From NCBI GenBank assembly GCA_946894095.1, contig OX335650.1, positions 20,186,001-20,250,000 of the forward strand: DNA of 64,000 nucleotides, read 5' to 3'. The notes beneath the pieces were generated by a model. That model was not told the origin of the DNA. It did no database searches and saw only the letters and a program-made list of their open reading frames with translations. The first letter of the stretch is position 1, and the number at the start of each line of letters is the position of its first letter. The DNA is from Incurvaria masculella (Eukaryota > Arthropoda > Insecta > Lepidoptera > Incurvariidae). Position numbers and translations under genes: made by a program. Positions 10,746 through 21,800 of this stretch are shown here, one piece after another.

Positions 10746-11185
10746 TTATTTGTTTTATAATATGCTGATCATGCTGTCAAACGAATAGCAGGCTTTTACA
10801 TACTTGTAATATCAGGATTTATCCTCCTCAATAATTTATCAGATACTTATTATCGAATGGCGTGTATGTTATCTTGCGTTGCTGCAAATAAAAGTGCAAG
10901 GAGTGATCGGTTGAATAACATTTATTTGGCAGTTTCAATTTCTTCATCGAGGTATTTATTCCAGAGAAATGCTAAGTATAGTTTCATACTACTTAATACT
11001 GACTATTGTAATACTAAAATCGTGCGTGCGTAGAATTGCCACGAGTGCACAGCTACATATACTAAAAATTAATAGTTACTGTCCTTCGACAGTTATAATA
11101 CAGTCAAAACAGTTATGGCACACGGTTATAGGATGCAGTTAGTAAAACATTTATGACGCATAGTTAAAACATACAGTGACATTTT
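10746..11185. other. No gene; short match to 22690-22735
   Basis: GGCGTGTATGTTATCTTGC at about 10859 recurs as GACGTGTATGTTATCTTGC at about 22703. This fits a duplicated block but could be an interspersed repeat. Nothing coding is seen. Confidence 0.4.
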
Positions 11186-11334
11186 ACCCTGTTACTAATA
11201 AACCCAGATCATCATCTGAATAGTTATACAATGTTATGTCCTTTGCATTGACATGCAGTTTAGAATTAAAGAGAAAGGTACAAAACATTGTATAACTGTT
11301 CAGACAATGATCTAGGTTTATTAGTAAGAGGGTA
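11186..11334. mobile_element. Fold-back MITE (about 150 bp)
   Basis: Left arm ACCCTGTTACTAATAAACCC...GTTATACAATGTT and right arm AACATTGTATAACTGTTCAG...GGTTTATTAGTAAGAGGGT are inverted copies of about 50 bp. Confidence 0.9.
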
Positions 11335-11575
11335 AAAATGTTTAAAGTCATCTGTTTTTACTCAGTTAGAGTAACGATTTTACTTAGTTGGCTCTATTAT
11401 AACTATAAAAAACGGTTATCATTATCGGAATTTCAATAAGACTCTCTGATTTTTTCCAGTGCGCTAACGTGAAAACAAAGTGCAGTTTAAATAAATAATT
11501 TCGATTTTAATAACCGTTCGATTTTAAAATGTTGTAATTACTTTTTAAACATATAAGTGCGAGCTAAGAAAATAT

Positions 11576-11853
11576 ACAGGGTGTTAACGATAGTTCAATC
11601 CTTTTTTTAAACTACGTAATCTATATGCGATATTGAATACATTTTTCACGTTTTTTTACTACTTTGTCTGAAGTGAAAATGCCTTTTAAAAATATTGAAA
11701 TTTTAAATATATGTAAAATGTACCGTTTTGAAAGTATTGATATGTGAATATGTCGTAAATAACTAGTCAGATTTTAATGCTGTTTTCACCATTTAAGATA
11801 ACAAGTCGAACACTTTATAAGTCTAAAAATGGATGGGATGTTTAACACTCTGT
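11576..11853. mobile_element. ACAGGGTGTTAAC-type MITE
   Basis: Ends ACAGGGTGTTAACGATAG and GATGTTTAACACTCTGT are imperfect inverted repeats flanked by AT and TA dinucleotides. The ends match the fold-back element at 23431-23680. Confidence 0.65.
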
Positions 11854-12229
11854 ATAATACGCCCTGTGTACATACCTTGAAAGTTCCGGCTTGGCGCCTA
11901 ATTAATTATATAATTAATTGTATGGGAACCCGGCGGCGTATCGAATGCCACTAAGTCGAAACATTGCCCCCGCGCGCAAATGTGGTATAAGATAGCGTTC
12001 CACAAATTAGTTCCCACCCACACAAACCCTCCAATACGTCTGCGACTATATTTGTGTGTGGCGTGTACCTTGAGGATGGATTGGTACTTTTTTAAAATTG
12101 GAGACACCGGGTCCCATAGTAAGCGCGCTCGATTCTATATCTCCTACCTTTTTATCTATGGTTTAAACAATGTTATCTATATCCGATATTGAACACCGAT
12201 GTTTTTTTATCGATGTTGTTTTTTTATGA

Positions 12230-12394
12230 TGCGGTTTTATACACATGAGCAATCGAAGCGCGCGACTGTTCAGTTCAGTCAGCTCATTCAGTCGTCCGTT
12301 AGTCGGTTCAGTTAGTTGAACGCCTTCGGATGTAGCGACTATGGCACGCACTTATCTATATGGACTAACATCTATATCGTGATTTGGAAATTCT
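12230..12394 (+). promoter_or_regulatory. Candidate promoter and 5' exon ending at a splice donor
   Basis: TTTTATACAC (about 12235) lies about 30 bp before a cluster of arthropod initiator-like TCAGT motifs (TGTTCAGTTCAGTCAGCTC, about 12267). The region ends at GTAAGT (12395-12400). A second exon-like signal, ACACAATGAAAG followed by GTGAGT, lies at 12464-12480. This may be the start of the gene that once included the ankyrin-like fragment downstream, but the frames cannot be joined by eye. Confidence 0.25.
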
Positions 12395-12744
12395 GTAAGT
12401 ATAATTGTTTCTAAAATTCGCTATAAAGCATAAACAACGAGTGTAGACAATTCGTATAATAAACACAATGAAAGGTGAGTGGTTCTCATAATTTGTATCA
12501 CCATTTTGACGCGGCGGCGTATTGAGCGTATTGACTTGTATGATTGTTTGAATAAATACAACTTAATAGGTAATAGATAACATTTTAAGCGCCGTGAGTT
12601 CCCAAAATATTTCTTCATTATTAAGGTGGTCCGACCTAACAGAGAACACACATTTATTTTTTAATTACTTTTTATTTCTCTACATAGTCTCCTTTTAACT
12701 CAAGCTTTCCAGCGATGTTCGATAGCTTCGATACCTTGTTTATT

Positions 12745-13037
12745 AGGGTTCCGTACCCAAAGGGTGAAAACGGAACCCTATTACTAAGCCTCCGATGTCC
12801 GTCCGTCCGTCCTTCCGTCCGTCCGTCCGTCTGTGACATGGCTGTATCTCATGAACCGTAACAGGTAGGCAGCTGACATTTTCACAGAATGTGTATTTAT
12901 TTTACCGCTATAACAACAAATGGGCAAAATAAAAAATAAGAAAGGGGGCCCTATACGAAAAACCTGATTTTTTGTGTTAAATCTTGTACGATGGTACGGA
13001 ACCCTTCGTGTGCGGCCCGACTCGCATTTGGGCAGTT
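12745..13037 (+). mobile_element. GTTCCGT/(GTCC)n element, copy 3
   Basis: Complete in module order: GGGTTCCGTACCCAAAGGGT, (GTCC)n, CATGAACCGTAACAGGTAGG, CGATGGTACGGAACCCTTCG and CCCGACTCGCATTTGGGC. Confidence 0.9.
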
Positions 13038-13438
13038 TTAATGAGAGCCGTCGAGCTCCTCAAAATAGCCATCAACCGTTGACTCTATTCATTGTTGGCA
13101 AATCTCTTACCGCCTATTTTTTCAAGTTTTGAAAGCGAACATAATCTAAGGGGCCATCGTCATGGTTGATATTTATCTAAGTACTTACTGCCCTAATAAA
13201 ATAACGTCTATACGAGGCACCGACTTCAAAAGGTGATTAGAAATCAAGAAATCGTTATAGGTATTAAAATATTTTATCACAAATGAATTAAGAGTAACCA
13301 ATTATTTTTTGGTTTTTAGTTCCGGGGTGTTTTTTTGAAGGCGGTTTTTTTATTTAAAAATAATTTTAACCGCCCCACGTCCACGATCTCTTTTCGGTCT
13401 GTATAAAATAATCATCAATATTTCTGTGTTTGTTTTAG

Positions 13439-13513
13439 GTTGAAAACAATTCTACCAATATGTGCAGTGAGAGACCGTGCCAAGGTTCTCATAAAACCAT
13501 CTGATGACGAAAA
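13439..13513 (+). pseudogene. Exon-like segment upstream of ankyrin fragment A
   Basis: A pyrimidine-rich tract ending TTTGTTTTAG precedes 75 bases that stay open in one frame (LKTILPICAVRDRAKVLIKP then SDDEK), followed by GTAAGT. Acceptor, open frame and donor together look like a real internal exon of a former gene. It does not resemble a family I know. Confidence 0.3.
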
Positions 13514-13539
13514 GTAAGTTGGTTTAAGAAATATTTTAA

Positions 13540-14076
13540 TTTCTTGGGAACAGGCTAGCATTTTTATTCTCAAAAGCATTGCAACTGTTGTTTTTACACG
13601 GAGAAATTAGAATCGGTGCCATTGCCAAATCAGTGATTTTTTTGGAGCTATCGAGAAAGATGACATTGTCATTAGTAGTGAAGAAATCACTACTAATGAC
13701 AATGATGAATGAATGAATGAAACAACCAAAAACAGAACACAGCATTACCACACGTATCAGCTAACGGTGGTAATATATAAATTGTTAAACTGCTTGTAGA
13801 AGAATATAACACTAATATCAATGCTATCGACAATTGGGGAAAAAAGCCTTGAAAACATCATTCCACAACTACCATAGAAAAATCTGCAAGGAGCTCATTG
13901 AAAAGTAATCCAAAAAGGCCGAATGCGCATAGGGTATCCTTAATTGACAAGAAATCGATGATCTCTTCGATGCTCCAGACACAAACAATTTTGTAAAATT
14001 TAACGAACTGATTAAAACGAAAGGAGTGGATATGGATTCGCAGGGTAAGATAGGATATCACGCTATGATCCTTCAT
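13540..14076 (+). pseudogene. Ankyrin-like pseudogene fragment A
   Basis: Broken frames contain ankyrin-like pieces: IVKLLVEEYNTNINAIDNWG (about 13774-13840, after a TAA in the track ATATATAA), and further on KTKGVDMDSQGK. The second piece matches ETRGVDVDSHN in fragment B at about 23.83 kb, and the opening AATTTCTTGGGAACAGGCTAG matches AATTTCTCGGGAACAAGCTAG at about 23178. Fragment A is interrupted at 14077 by a LINE 3' piece and resumes at about 14341 (GTGGACAAGTTCAAGGTCAA). It lies about 4 kb upstream of the truncated SecA-like copy. Several stops and frameshifts; not a functional gene. Confidence 0.6.
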
Positions 14077-14340
14077 GAATGAATAAATAAATTATTTATT
14101 GTGCATAAACAAAAATACAATTACAGAGAAAACATACAGCAAAACAACAATACTGCACAAAGGCGGACTTATCACTAAGAGTGATTTCTTCCAGTCAACC
14201 CTTGGGGTGATGAGGAAAGGCAATAGAAATATCTGTAGGTAGGTGACACACCAGAATTTGAAAAGAAAAAAAAATACTCCATAAACATACATATACCATA
14301 ATATATACATATTTATACATATAATTGAATATACGACATA
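14077..14340 (-). mobile_element. LINE 3'-end fragment inserted in ankyrin fragment A
   Basis: CACAAAGGCGGACTTATCAC and GAGTGATTTCTTCCAGTCAA match a common lepidopteran repeat, also present at 49190-49410 (GCAAAGGCGGGCTTATCCCT). It separates the two parts of ankyrin fragment A. About 45 bases of the host sequence present in fragment B are missing at the junction. Confidence 0.65.
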
Positions 14341-14420
14341 AAGTGGACAAGTTCAAGGTCAACGTTAATTGCGAGGACAAGATTGGTGATCATACAATTA
14401 AAATTACTGCGTAAATTAGA
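14341..14420 (+). pseudogene. Ankyrin-like fragment A, 3' continuation
   Basis: GTGGACAAGTTCAAGGTCAA...GAGGACAAGATTGG aligns with GTGGACAAGTTCAAGGCTAA...TGGACGAGATTAG at 23931-23975. Confidence 0.55.
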
Positions 14421-15540
14421 CATGTTTATACATTACAATTTTTGGCTGAAAGAAATAGCTCAGAGTAAAATTTGCATGTGACGTCAAATAAAGACACTCG
14501 ATAATTGTATTAATTTAGTGTTTACAAAATAACAGTTATCTCGTTAATTTATGGATATCCAACGACATCTACATTGAAAGATAGTAACACACTTGTGAAA
14601 ATTAACAAATAGAGTCAATGAAGTAAATCAGTTACTCTAACTGACCGAAAACAGTTAGCCTTTAACATTCTTTTTTACTCTATCTTTTAACAGTGTGCTA
14701 TAACTGTTTTCCTTTAATGTTTGCCTAACTGTGTTTAAACTGTTTCTGGCTTTAGTAATTTTAAAATTCTTCCTTATGTCTTATATTCAGTTATAAGGTA
14801 CTGTCCATTTTGTTAAATTGGACAGTTGCTCGCCTAATTTGTAATCAGCTGTAATTTTCAATCAGTTAAGGTAACCGTTTTAGAATCATCTGATCTATCA
14901 CGCGTTTTAATTTCACCAAGTGGTACTGTTCAATCGGTTAAAATAACTATTTAATACTAACTGTTTTATCTCATTAATATATACTTACCGTAATACCATG
15001 GACAGTAGTGAGAAATAATTTAACATATATGACTGAATTTTTATTGAGAGTAAACAGTTGAACATATTTTTTTCAGTCTTGACGTAATTGAAGCGTTGAC
15101 GTCTCTTCCTGCAAACGTGCCTTACTATTTTAAATTCAAATTGGTTATCACATTTTACCTGGGCATATGAGAGTTATTATTTCTCAACTAGTAAAGCAAT
15201 TAAGCCATTTATTTTTCGATTTATTATGATTTTAAGGGTTAAAAGACCCCGAAATAATACTACATCATTATTTGATATTTTAATTGAATAAATTTACAAT
15301 TAAATTAAAATAACAGCAACACGTCACGTAACGTAAAGACTCTTACGTAGCCAAAATGTGACTAAGGAATCGATGAAAGTATTCTGCATGCATTCTGGCT
15401 TGTGATCATTTTAATATTAAAGTTTTTCCATCCTTATTTTTCTCCTGAAAAGAATATCCTCCTATAATAACCATAAGCCATAATACTAATCAGAGATTGA
15501 TGGTAAGATAATCCAATTATATAATCTATATTAATAATAA
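14421..15540. other. No gene; AACTGTT/CAGTTA-rich repeat region
   Basis: Many AACTGTTTT and CAGTTAAAATAAC motifs. GTCCATTTTGTTAAATTGG and TGTTTGCCTAACTGTG near 14.72-14.82 kb match GTCCGATTTGTTAAAATTA and TGTTTTCCTAACTGTG at 21.46-21.57 kb. Probably an old interspersed repeat. Confidence 0.45.
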
Positions 15541-16525
15541 ATCTGTAGTGTTCTGTAGTGTTCTGTTCTGTAGTGTCTGGGGTGTTCATGGAGTAAGTTG
15601 CTTTCTTTTCTAAGATACTTCGTTTATAGACTTTATGTATGATACTAAGATTAAATTGATAATTTTTAGAAATAAATTCTGTATGTATGTATGTATGTAT
15701 GTATGTTCCTCCATAACTCTTAAACCGATCACCCGAATTCGATGAAACTTACTACACGTATATGTAAATACACGGGACACAGGATAGGCTATATATAATT
15801 CAATTCCGCTTACGTTAAGATGTAGCTGACATACAAACCGAAATGCCCCGAGGCGGCGGCTTGGGGGGTAATCACTATCTGCCTTTAATTCTTCGTTTAC
15901 TTCTTCTAAGCCACGCAACGGACTTTTTGATACGGTTTTCATTAATATAAGGAGTGATCAAAGAGCAAGGATTGCGTATGTAATTTTTAAATACTTAATA
16001 CAAACCTTAAGAAAAAAATGAAAACCATGCACTTGAAAATTGTAGGTGTTAAAAAGGCCTACAGAAAGTTCCACTTATCATGTAGAGCGATAACTTCGAA
16101 CCACTCGCCCGATGTATTTGCATATTTAATCAACGTATAGCAATTTTGGGCGCAGTCAGATTCCGGATGGGTTACCGTTTTCGATGTTGAAGGTGGCTGT
16201 GGTTCATATTACTCATAAAACTTTGTGAAAGTAAGGAAGGTGGTAGGGTTAATCCCGCCTTTGTTGTTTTGTATCAATTATTATGTAGCAGCGCCAGTGT
16301 AGTAAGGGTCTGGCGGCACATGCTTTTAAAATTCGCTCCCAAATGTTTATAAGTATATATTAAATCATGCCATATCGGTTCACACTATTTTGATTAAATT
16401 TGGTAGATGTATACATAGTCCTGGACCAGCCTTTGGGTGGGTTAATTTTTATCCAGAAAATAATTCAGACCGAAATCAATCCAACACGACATTGACCCGA
16501 GCGCAGCCGGGTACCGTAGCTAGTA
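15541..16525 (+). mobile_element. Helitron-like remnant with 3' terminus
   Basis: Contains a (GTAT)n run (15682-15705), the motif CATAACTCTTAAACCGATCA, and ends GACCCGAGCGCAGCCGGGTA...CGTAGCTAGTATAT, with a GC-rich terminal hairpin and a CTAG end. Sequence between is degenerate and includes AAGGTGGTAGGGTTAATCCC (16237), a scrap of SINE body. The left limit is uncertain. Confidence 0.45.
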
Positions 16526-16529
16526 TATA

Positions 16530-17760
16530 TCATATATTACAGAAGCGTAGCATATTGCATTCGCCAGGACCAGGATGCCCATAGACGCCCATGGGTTCAC
16601 GATCATTCAGTGGGCTGCGAAAACCATGCTGGCCGGCCTGGTAATTCTTTACACCAAGCTTATATGTAGAACCCCAGGTTGCACTTTGGGGGAAATAGAG
16701 GATCGGTGGTTTCTTATTTTTGGAATATCTTCTCCCATCTTCTGCGTTGAGCGAAGGAAAATGGGACGGAGGGAAAACATAATGCAGCTCTGAGGAGCAT
16801 TTTCCATGGTAAAAAAGATAGAAGACTGAGAGAGACCCCACATCCCTTCGGAGTTGGAGGGTCGGGCCGTGTATAAATCGGGGTTGTGGACGAGATGCAC
16901 GTCTTGACGATGTATTGAGTCCAGGGAGTCAACCAGGTGCTAGGTGAGCCGTCCTATAAATGCGAACAATACTCCAAAGATGAGGTCTGCGCCCTGTAAA
17001 TGAGCAGTACTTGGTCAGGAGTAAAATAGTAATGCAGCCTGGTGAGGATTTTCAGTTTTTTTTTTTTTTGAGGCCAGCTTGGCTTTATTTAGCATACGAA
17101 ATTCAAGTCATGCTTCAGGTCTACACCAAGAATCCCTATGTGGTCGTCAGTACGCAGAGATGTTCCCTGGATGGATGGAGCCGCACTGAACGGAGTCCGC
17201 TTCGCTCTGAAAATGCACTCCCGTGTCTTGCTAGCGTTAAACTCGTCAACGTTCTGGAGACCCGGAAACTTTTTCCAGGGTCTCTTCGAGTCTAACAAAG
17301 AGGCGCCGCCTATCTCCGGCTTGCGGTCTGGTGACTGTTATACCTGGCTAGCACCGTGCTCTCATCTGCGTAGCAATAAATCTTGCCCAAATTGAGCAAA
17401 TCTTTAATTTGCAGCAGAAAAAGGGTTGGGAACAGCACAGATCCCTGCGGTACGCCGATATTCAGAGACATGGCTTTGGAGCAGCAACCGTCAACCAAGA
17501 CTTTTATTCTGCGGCCGTGTAGGAAGTCGGCGATCCAGTCACACAGCACTGGAGCGAATCATGGCTGGCTCTCACCATCGAGAGATTTAGTGTAGCTAGG
17601 AATAAATAGTTCCATAGCTCCCTGGATCACCTCGGAAACGGAATTAGCACAGCTCGACAGATCAGTAGCGCCGAAACAGAACTGTCTCCAAGGGAAGGAG
17701 GATAAGTGTTCTCGAATTCCATCCCAATCCGCCGACTCGTAATACTTCAGTCGCGAGTGT
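16530..17760 (-). pseudogene. Jockey-like LINE ORF2 remnant (reverse transcriptase and C-terminal part)
   Basis: Minus-strand frames read, in order, LCDWIADFLHGRRIKVLVDG, IGVPQGSVLFPTLF, IYCYADES, KRTPFSAAPSIQG, ILGVDLKHDL and MGSLSVFYLFYHGKCSSEL. These fit the palm and thumb of a non-LTR reverse transcriptase: the GVPQGSVLSPTLF motif, then the YADD catalytic box (here YADE, so the second Asp is lost), then the usual C-terminal tail. Stops and frameshifts break it into at least four frames, so it is inactive. Pieces of the same 3' region recur at about 20765-20870, 21655-21800 and 62550-62660. Confidence 0.8.
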
Positions 17761-17925
17761 GTGGCACAGTTGACCTAACCAGGCAGTGGTCAGATGACCC
17801 CAAGAGGGAAAGCACTGACGCCTTGTACCCGGTACGTGTAGTGGTCAGCAGAAGATCCAGCAAGGAGGACGTGTCACCTGCTCGATCTGGGATACGCGTA
17901 TATTGCGTCACCAATTGAGGCAGAC
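17761..17925. other. No gene recognised
   Basis: Moderately GC-rich sequence between the LINE remnant and the duplicated SecA flank. It may be more of the same LINE. Confidence 0.35.
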
Positions 17926-18168
17926 TTCATTATTTTTGTATGATTTTCAGGATGAACACCTTCCGGTAATATTGTATGTACATGGATAATTTCTGAGTCG
18001 TCGTCGCGTGTCATCCAGTCGTCAGCACGCTTTCACGGGATACGAAGAAAAGTTTATTGCCTGACACGATTAATGCCGCTTCGTTAACAATAATACTTCT
18101 ATTCGCCTCGCAATATTGGAACTTTAGGCTGTCGTATTGAGAAATTATTTATTTTGTATCATGTTAGA
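17926..18168 (+). promoter_or_regulatory. Duplicated 5' flank of the truncated SecA-like copy
   Basis: Aligns with 27290-27539 upstream of the intact gene: TGTATGATTTTCAGGAT, ACACCTTCC, GTCAGCACGCTTTCA, GGGATACGAAGAA and TTGCCTGACACGAT occur in both in the same order. TGTATGATTTTCAG|GAT has the form of a 3' splice acceptor in both copies, so each gene may have an upstream 5' UTR exon. Confidence 0.6.
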
Positions 18169-19089
18169 ATGGATATTTTAATTTTAGCCAAAATGTACCT
18201 TTTCGTCTTCGTAACTTGGTTAGCACAATTTTATTTACATGGTATAAAAGCACTTATTTCCATTAAACTGCTCGACGTGGTCAGTTATCCAACATCGTTA
18301 CTATTTATAATTATAGTCTACCTTTTCGATTTAAATAGAAATATTGATCTGCAATGCTTATTAATTTTTTGTTCGTGTTTTATATTGCTGTTAAATTACA
18401 TATTAAACCGGCTATACAATACTAAAGCCAAAATCTCAGAAAACAACTATGAAATCCTAAAAATCAGATACATTTTAAATGTTTCGCTATATTTCTCAAT
18501 AAAATTAGCATGGACTCACCCTCACTGTCTATATATACTAACTATTTTTCTTACTGGTTACTTCTGCTTTTACATCTTGAAATATCCAAATTTATTAGAT
18601 ATTTGCCTTTTAATGAAAGTGCAAATTATTAATATATTCCAACGCACTTTTCTTAACGAAAATCATTTCCATAAAAACCTGGTGTTTATTCTATCTCTTC
18701 AATTGGTATACTTCGGTCAGGAAATAAATACCTATATATTACTGGATATAAATATATTTTTAGTATTGCTAAGTGTATACGATCACTTGGATAGTTCAAT
18801 AGTAATTCGAACATCACTCAAATACAACTTAGATGTAAGCGAAAGTGACGTTCACAAACTAGTCGAAGATTGGAATGTAAGTGATACACCTGAATATCAA
18901 GCAAGTTTGTTGTTGAGTATGGACCGAAAATACAAATTGAGTGAAATCATGCTTCGAAAAATGATTGATCTTGGGTCCAAAAAAACTACTCTAATGACCG
19001 GAAGTTTTATAACAATGGTATTAAATGAAAATATACCGTTTAAACATGGCATAAGTGAAGCAAATATCAGTATACCTTTTCCAAAATAA
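18169..19089 (+). CDS. Truncated SecA-like paralogue, N-terminal membrane part only
   Basis: A 306-codon open frame from the first in-frame ATG (MDILILAKMYLFVFV). By eye it is about 60% identical to residues 5-300 of the large protein at 27540; for example SLYFSIKLAW, FLTG and DTPEYQASLLLSMDRKYKLS match SLYLCIKLAW, FLTG and DTPEQQASLLLTMDRKCKLS. It keeps all the hydrophobic segments and then loses frame: homology continues out of frame to about 19135 (GAAGAATTAGTAAG). The ATG aligned with the intact gene's start (18161) is now out of frame, so translation would have to begin at 18169. No motor or OTU region follows. It is either a pseudogene or a retained short membrane protein. The long open frame despite strong divergence favours some period of selection. 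Confidence 0.6.
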   Translation: MDILILAKMYLFVFVTWLAQFYLHGIKALISIKLLDVVSYPTSLLFIIIVYLFDLNRNIDLQCLLIFCSCFILLLNYILNRLYNTKAKISENNYEILKIRYILNVSLYFSIKLAWTHPHCLYILTIFLTGYFCFYILKYPNLLDICLLMKVQIINIFQRTFLNENHFHKNLVFILSLQLVYFGQEINTYILLDINIFLVLLSVYDHLDSSIVIRTSLKYNLDVSESDVHKLVEDWNVSDTPEYQASLLLSMDRKYKLSEIMLRKMIDLGSKKTTLMTGSFITMVLNENIPFKHGISEANISIPFPK

Positions 19090-19135
19090 AGTATATTATT
19101 TGGTCATTGAAGAATTAGTAAGTTTATTAAGTTTC

Positions 19136-19970
19136 AAGAAATGTGATATGTTTGTAAGTATAATCGACCGTGAAGCAAGGATACATTGATTGAAGAAAGA
19201 GCCCAGGAATTATAACTACTTTACGAATATACTGCAAGGCTGCACTGGAACCAGCAAAACATACCATTCTCGGGTATTGCGTCTACCGATTTCGCCACCG
19301 GCTGCATACCCATAATTTGGAATTCTCATACAGTCTCTCCTCCCGTAATGAATGCCTTCTACTAACACAGTATTTTAGATTATACAATAAAGCCAAAATG
19401 TCTGAATGTTCAATCTTTGCAGTCAATGTCAGCAACGCAGATGAAAAGTCAAATAAATGTATGTAGGTAACGCTTTGTGTTTGATAATATACCAAGAAAT
19501 TAACATATCAAATATATAACATATAAAAAAAATACTGAAAGTTCACATATAAAAGTGACCGCGTTACTTAATTTACAGGGAAAACTATTTGTATTTGTAG
19601 TTGTATTTATTGAGCATAAATAACCCTTGCGGGCAGTGCACGTTATAATACATTAAAATAAAATAATTACATCAAATTTAGCAGCTTTATGTAGTAGTAC
19701 AAACTACTACATAAGGTAATTAAAAATTACACTTATAACAAATTATTTAAAATTACAAATATAGTTATACAAAAAATTTAAATGAAAATCTAATTAAATA
19801 TTTTGTTTTAACAGAAATAAATATTTCAATGAAATATTAAATATTTCAAATTATATTATATAGTGTAAAGGCTTTTGTTTTATAGTTAACGTTGCTCTTA
19901 ATTGTTTACTGAAATACAAACATTTACTGCAATACGTTTATCCTTTATACTTAAATATATCATTATTTTG
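19136..19970. other. No gene; short segment shared with 25965-26035
   Basis: TGAATGTTCAATCTTTGCAG followed by TCAATG at about 19407 recurs at about 25972, and both run on to a GTAGGTA at matching distance. Otherwise AT-rich sequence without recognisable genes. Confidence 0.4.
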
Positions 19971-20110
19971 TAAGTGTGTTTGTCACCTAACTTATCCTTA
20001 AGGACTGAACGGATTTTGATGTTTTTTTTTTCTGGAAAAATTGGACACGGCAATGGCGCTGTTGCCGAGATATTGACCCGAGCGGAGCCGGGAAACTCAG
20101 CTAGTACAAT
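19970..20110 (+). mobile_element. Helitron-like 3' end
   Basis: Ends TTGACCCGAGCGGAGCCGGG followed by AAACTCAGCTAGTACAAT, the same terminus as at 16.5 kb. Confidence 0.65.
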
Positions 20111-20123
20111 ACTAGTACTATTT

Positions 20124-20430
20124 GGGTTCCGTACCCAAAGGGTGAAAACGGAACCCTATTACTAAGCCTCCGCTGTCCGTCCGTCCGTCCGTCCGTCCGT
20201 CCGTCTGTCCGTCTGTCACAGGGCTGTATCTCAGTAACCGTAAAAGGTAGACAGCTGAAATTTTCACAGAGCGTGTATTTATTTTGCCGCTATAACAACA
20301 AATAGGTAAGATTTAAAAATAATTAAAATTAAAGGGGGCTCCCATATAAAAACCGTGATTTTTTTGTTTTTTTTTTCTACGATGGTACGGAACCCTTCGT
20401 GTGAGAGTCCGACTCGCACTTGGCCGGTTT
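20124..20430 (+). mobile_element. GTTCCGT/(GTCC)n element, copy 4
   Basis: Complete copy from GGGTTCCGTACCCAAAGGGT to GAGTCCGACTCGCACTTGGC, immediately after the Helitron end. Confidence 0.93.
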
Positions 20431-20689
20431 TGTTATACTAAATTTTACTCGCGGCTTCGCTAGCGCTAGAAACATCAAACGATTTCGAAAATGTATATTG
20501 TTTCTCCATAAATGCTTTTAATTCCCCATTCACCCCCATAATGTTTTCCCCAAAAACTGCATCCATACCGATTTTAGGCTTATTTTCAACATTTTAGTGC
20601 AATGCGCTGGCATGCCTCGCTAAGCGTAGTTTCGCGAGACGAGGTGTTTTTGGCCTTTCTGAGCACCCGTGGTCCTCATACCGGTTTTT

Positions 20690-20930
20690 CATAAAAAAAC
20701 AAATATTTGAATTTAATTCAAACCTGACCGGCCGGCTTGGATTGCGCAGCCACCCTGAAAGCCACCCATGGGCGTTGTCGGGCACCTCAATGGGCCCTTT
20801 AAACTTGGTGTGAAGCAGTACCTGGCCAACCGGGATGGTTTTCGCAGCCTTCCTGAAAGTTCGAATGCCCATGGGCATTGTCGGGCACCTCAACAGGTGC
20901 CCGAAGATGCGTACGCGACGATGCGATGCG
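20690..20930 (-). mobile_element. Jockey-like LINE 3' fragment
   Basis: Minus-strand GCTGCGAAAACCATCCCGG and TACTGCTTCACACCAAGTTT match the 16.6 kb LINE remnant, which carries GCTGCGAAAACCATGCTGG and a similar CACACCAAG-type stretch. GCCCATGGGCGTTGTCGGGC-type sequence occurs twice within the segment. Confidence 0.5.
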
Positions 20931-21074
20931 ACAGGCGTATGGCATATGCCGCGCTTAACATAAATAAAAATAAATTGCACGTATCTGAAACCATTTGGGC
21001 AGCGTACGCCGATGAAGCGACCAAGCAACGGTATTTGTATATTGAAATTCATTGTTTCATTCAGCATTTCACAT

Positions 21075-21350
21075 GACTGTAGTGGGTTCAAATCCCCGTC
21101 CCGTTTATGAACCACTTTCTTGCTCTTTCTGAATTGGATTAATGCATTACGTTAGCAATTCGAGCTGTTCCATGAAACTTTTCTATTAGTTGTAGGGTAG
21201 AGCCCGCCCGGATTGGTACCATCGCATAATATGAATATATGGTCGAAACGGAATTGAGAAAATCTCTTGTTTTCCATACAGTTCCATGAAGTCGTGTTCA
21301 TAAAAGGAAGGCACCTGATTCCTTCGGGAATGAGGGTAATAGCGGGCAAT
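21075..21350 (+). mobile_element. tRNA-headed SINE, diverged
   Basis: GTGGGTTCAAATCCCCGTCC (B-box-like) is followed by CTTGCTCTTTCTGAATTGG, GCTGTTCCATGAAAC, AGCCCGCCCGGATTGGTACC, ATCGCATAATATGAATATAT and CACCTGATTCCTTCGGGAAT. Confidence 0.8.
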
Positions 21351-21398
21351 GGCGGAGTTTAGAAGGCACAGCCGAGGTTCCGTAATTCCCTTAAATCT

Positions 21399-21430
21399 TA
21401 TAGATGGTACGGAACCCTTCCTGTGTCAGT
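21399..21430 (+). mobile_element. GTTCCGT element end fragment
   Basis: ATAGATGGTACGGAACCCTTC followed by CTGTGTCAGTG: a 32-bp scrap of the right end. Confidence 0.6.
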
Positions 21431-21654
21431 GTACGTAAGTGCACACCATAACTGTTTTCTCTTAATGTTTTCCTAACTGTGATAAAACTTTTTCTTGCTT
21501 TAGTATTTTCCCATTCTAACTTACGTTTTATATTCAGTGTAAAGATACTGTCCGATTTGTTAAAATTAATGAACCTCTGTATATGTAATAATCAAAATGC
21601 ACAATAAATGCTGGATGCACTAAATTTGTTATTTTTTTTTAATTTAAATTAATG

Positions 21655-21800
21655 CGCGGACCATGCCGGCCGGCAAGGTGCTTATTCACACCATGTTTGA
21701 ACCCCAGGTTGTACTTTGCGGGAAATACCTCGGATTAATTCCATTGTTATCCGACCCATAGATGAAAGATCTAGAAGATCGGTGGGTTCCTATTATTCGA
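21655..21800 (+). mobile_element. Jockey-like LINE 3' fragment
   Basis: ACCATGCCGGCCGGCAAGG, GAACCCCAGGTTGTACTTTG and AAGATCGGTGGGTTCCTATT match 16625-16720 in the same strand sense. Confidence 0.65.
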
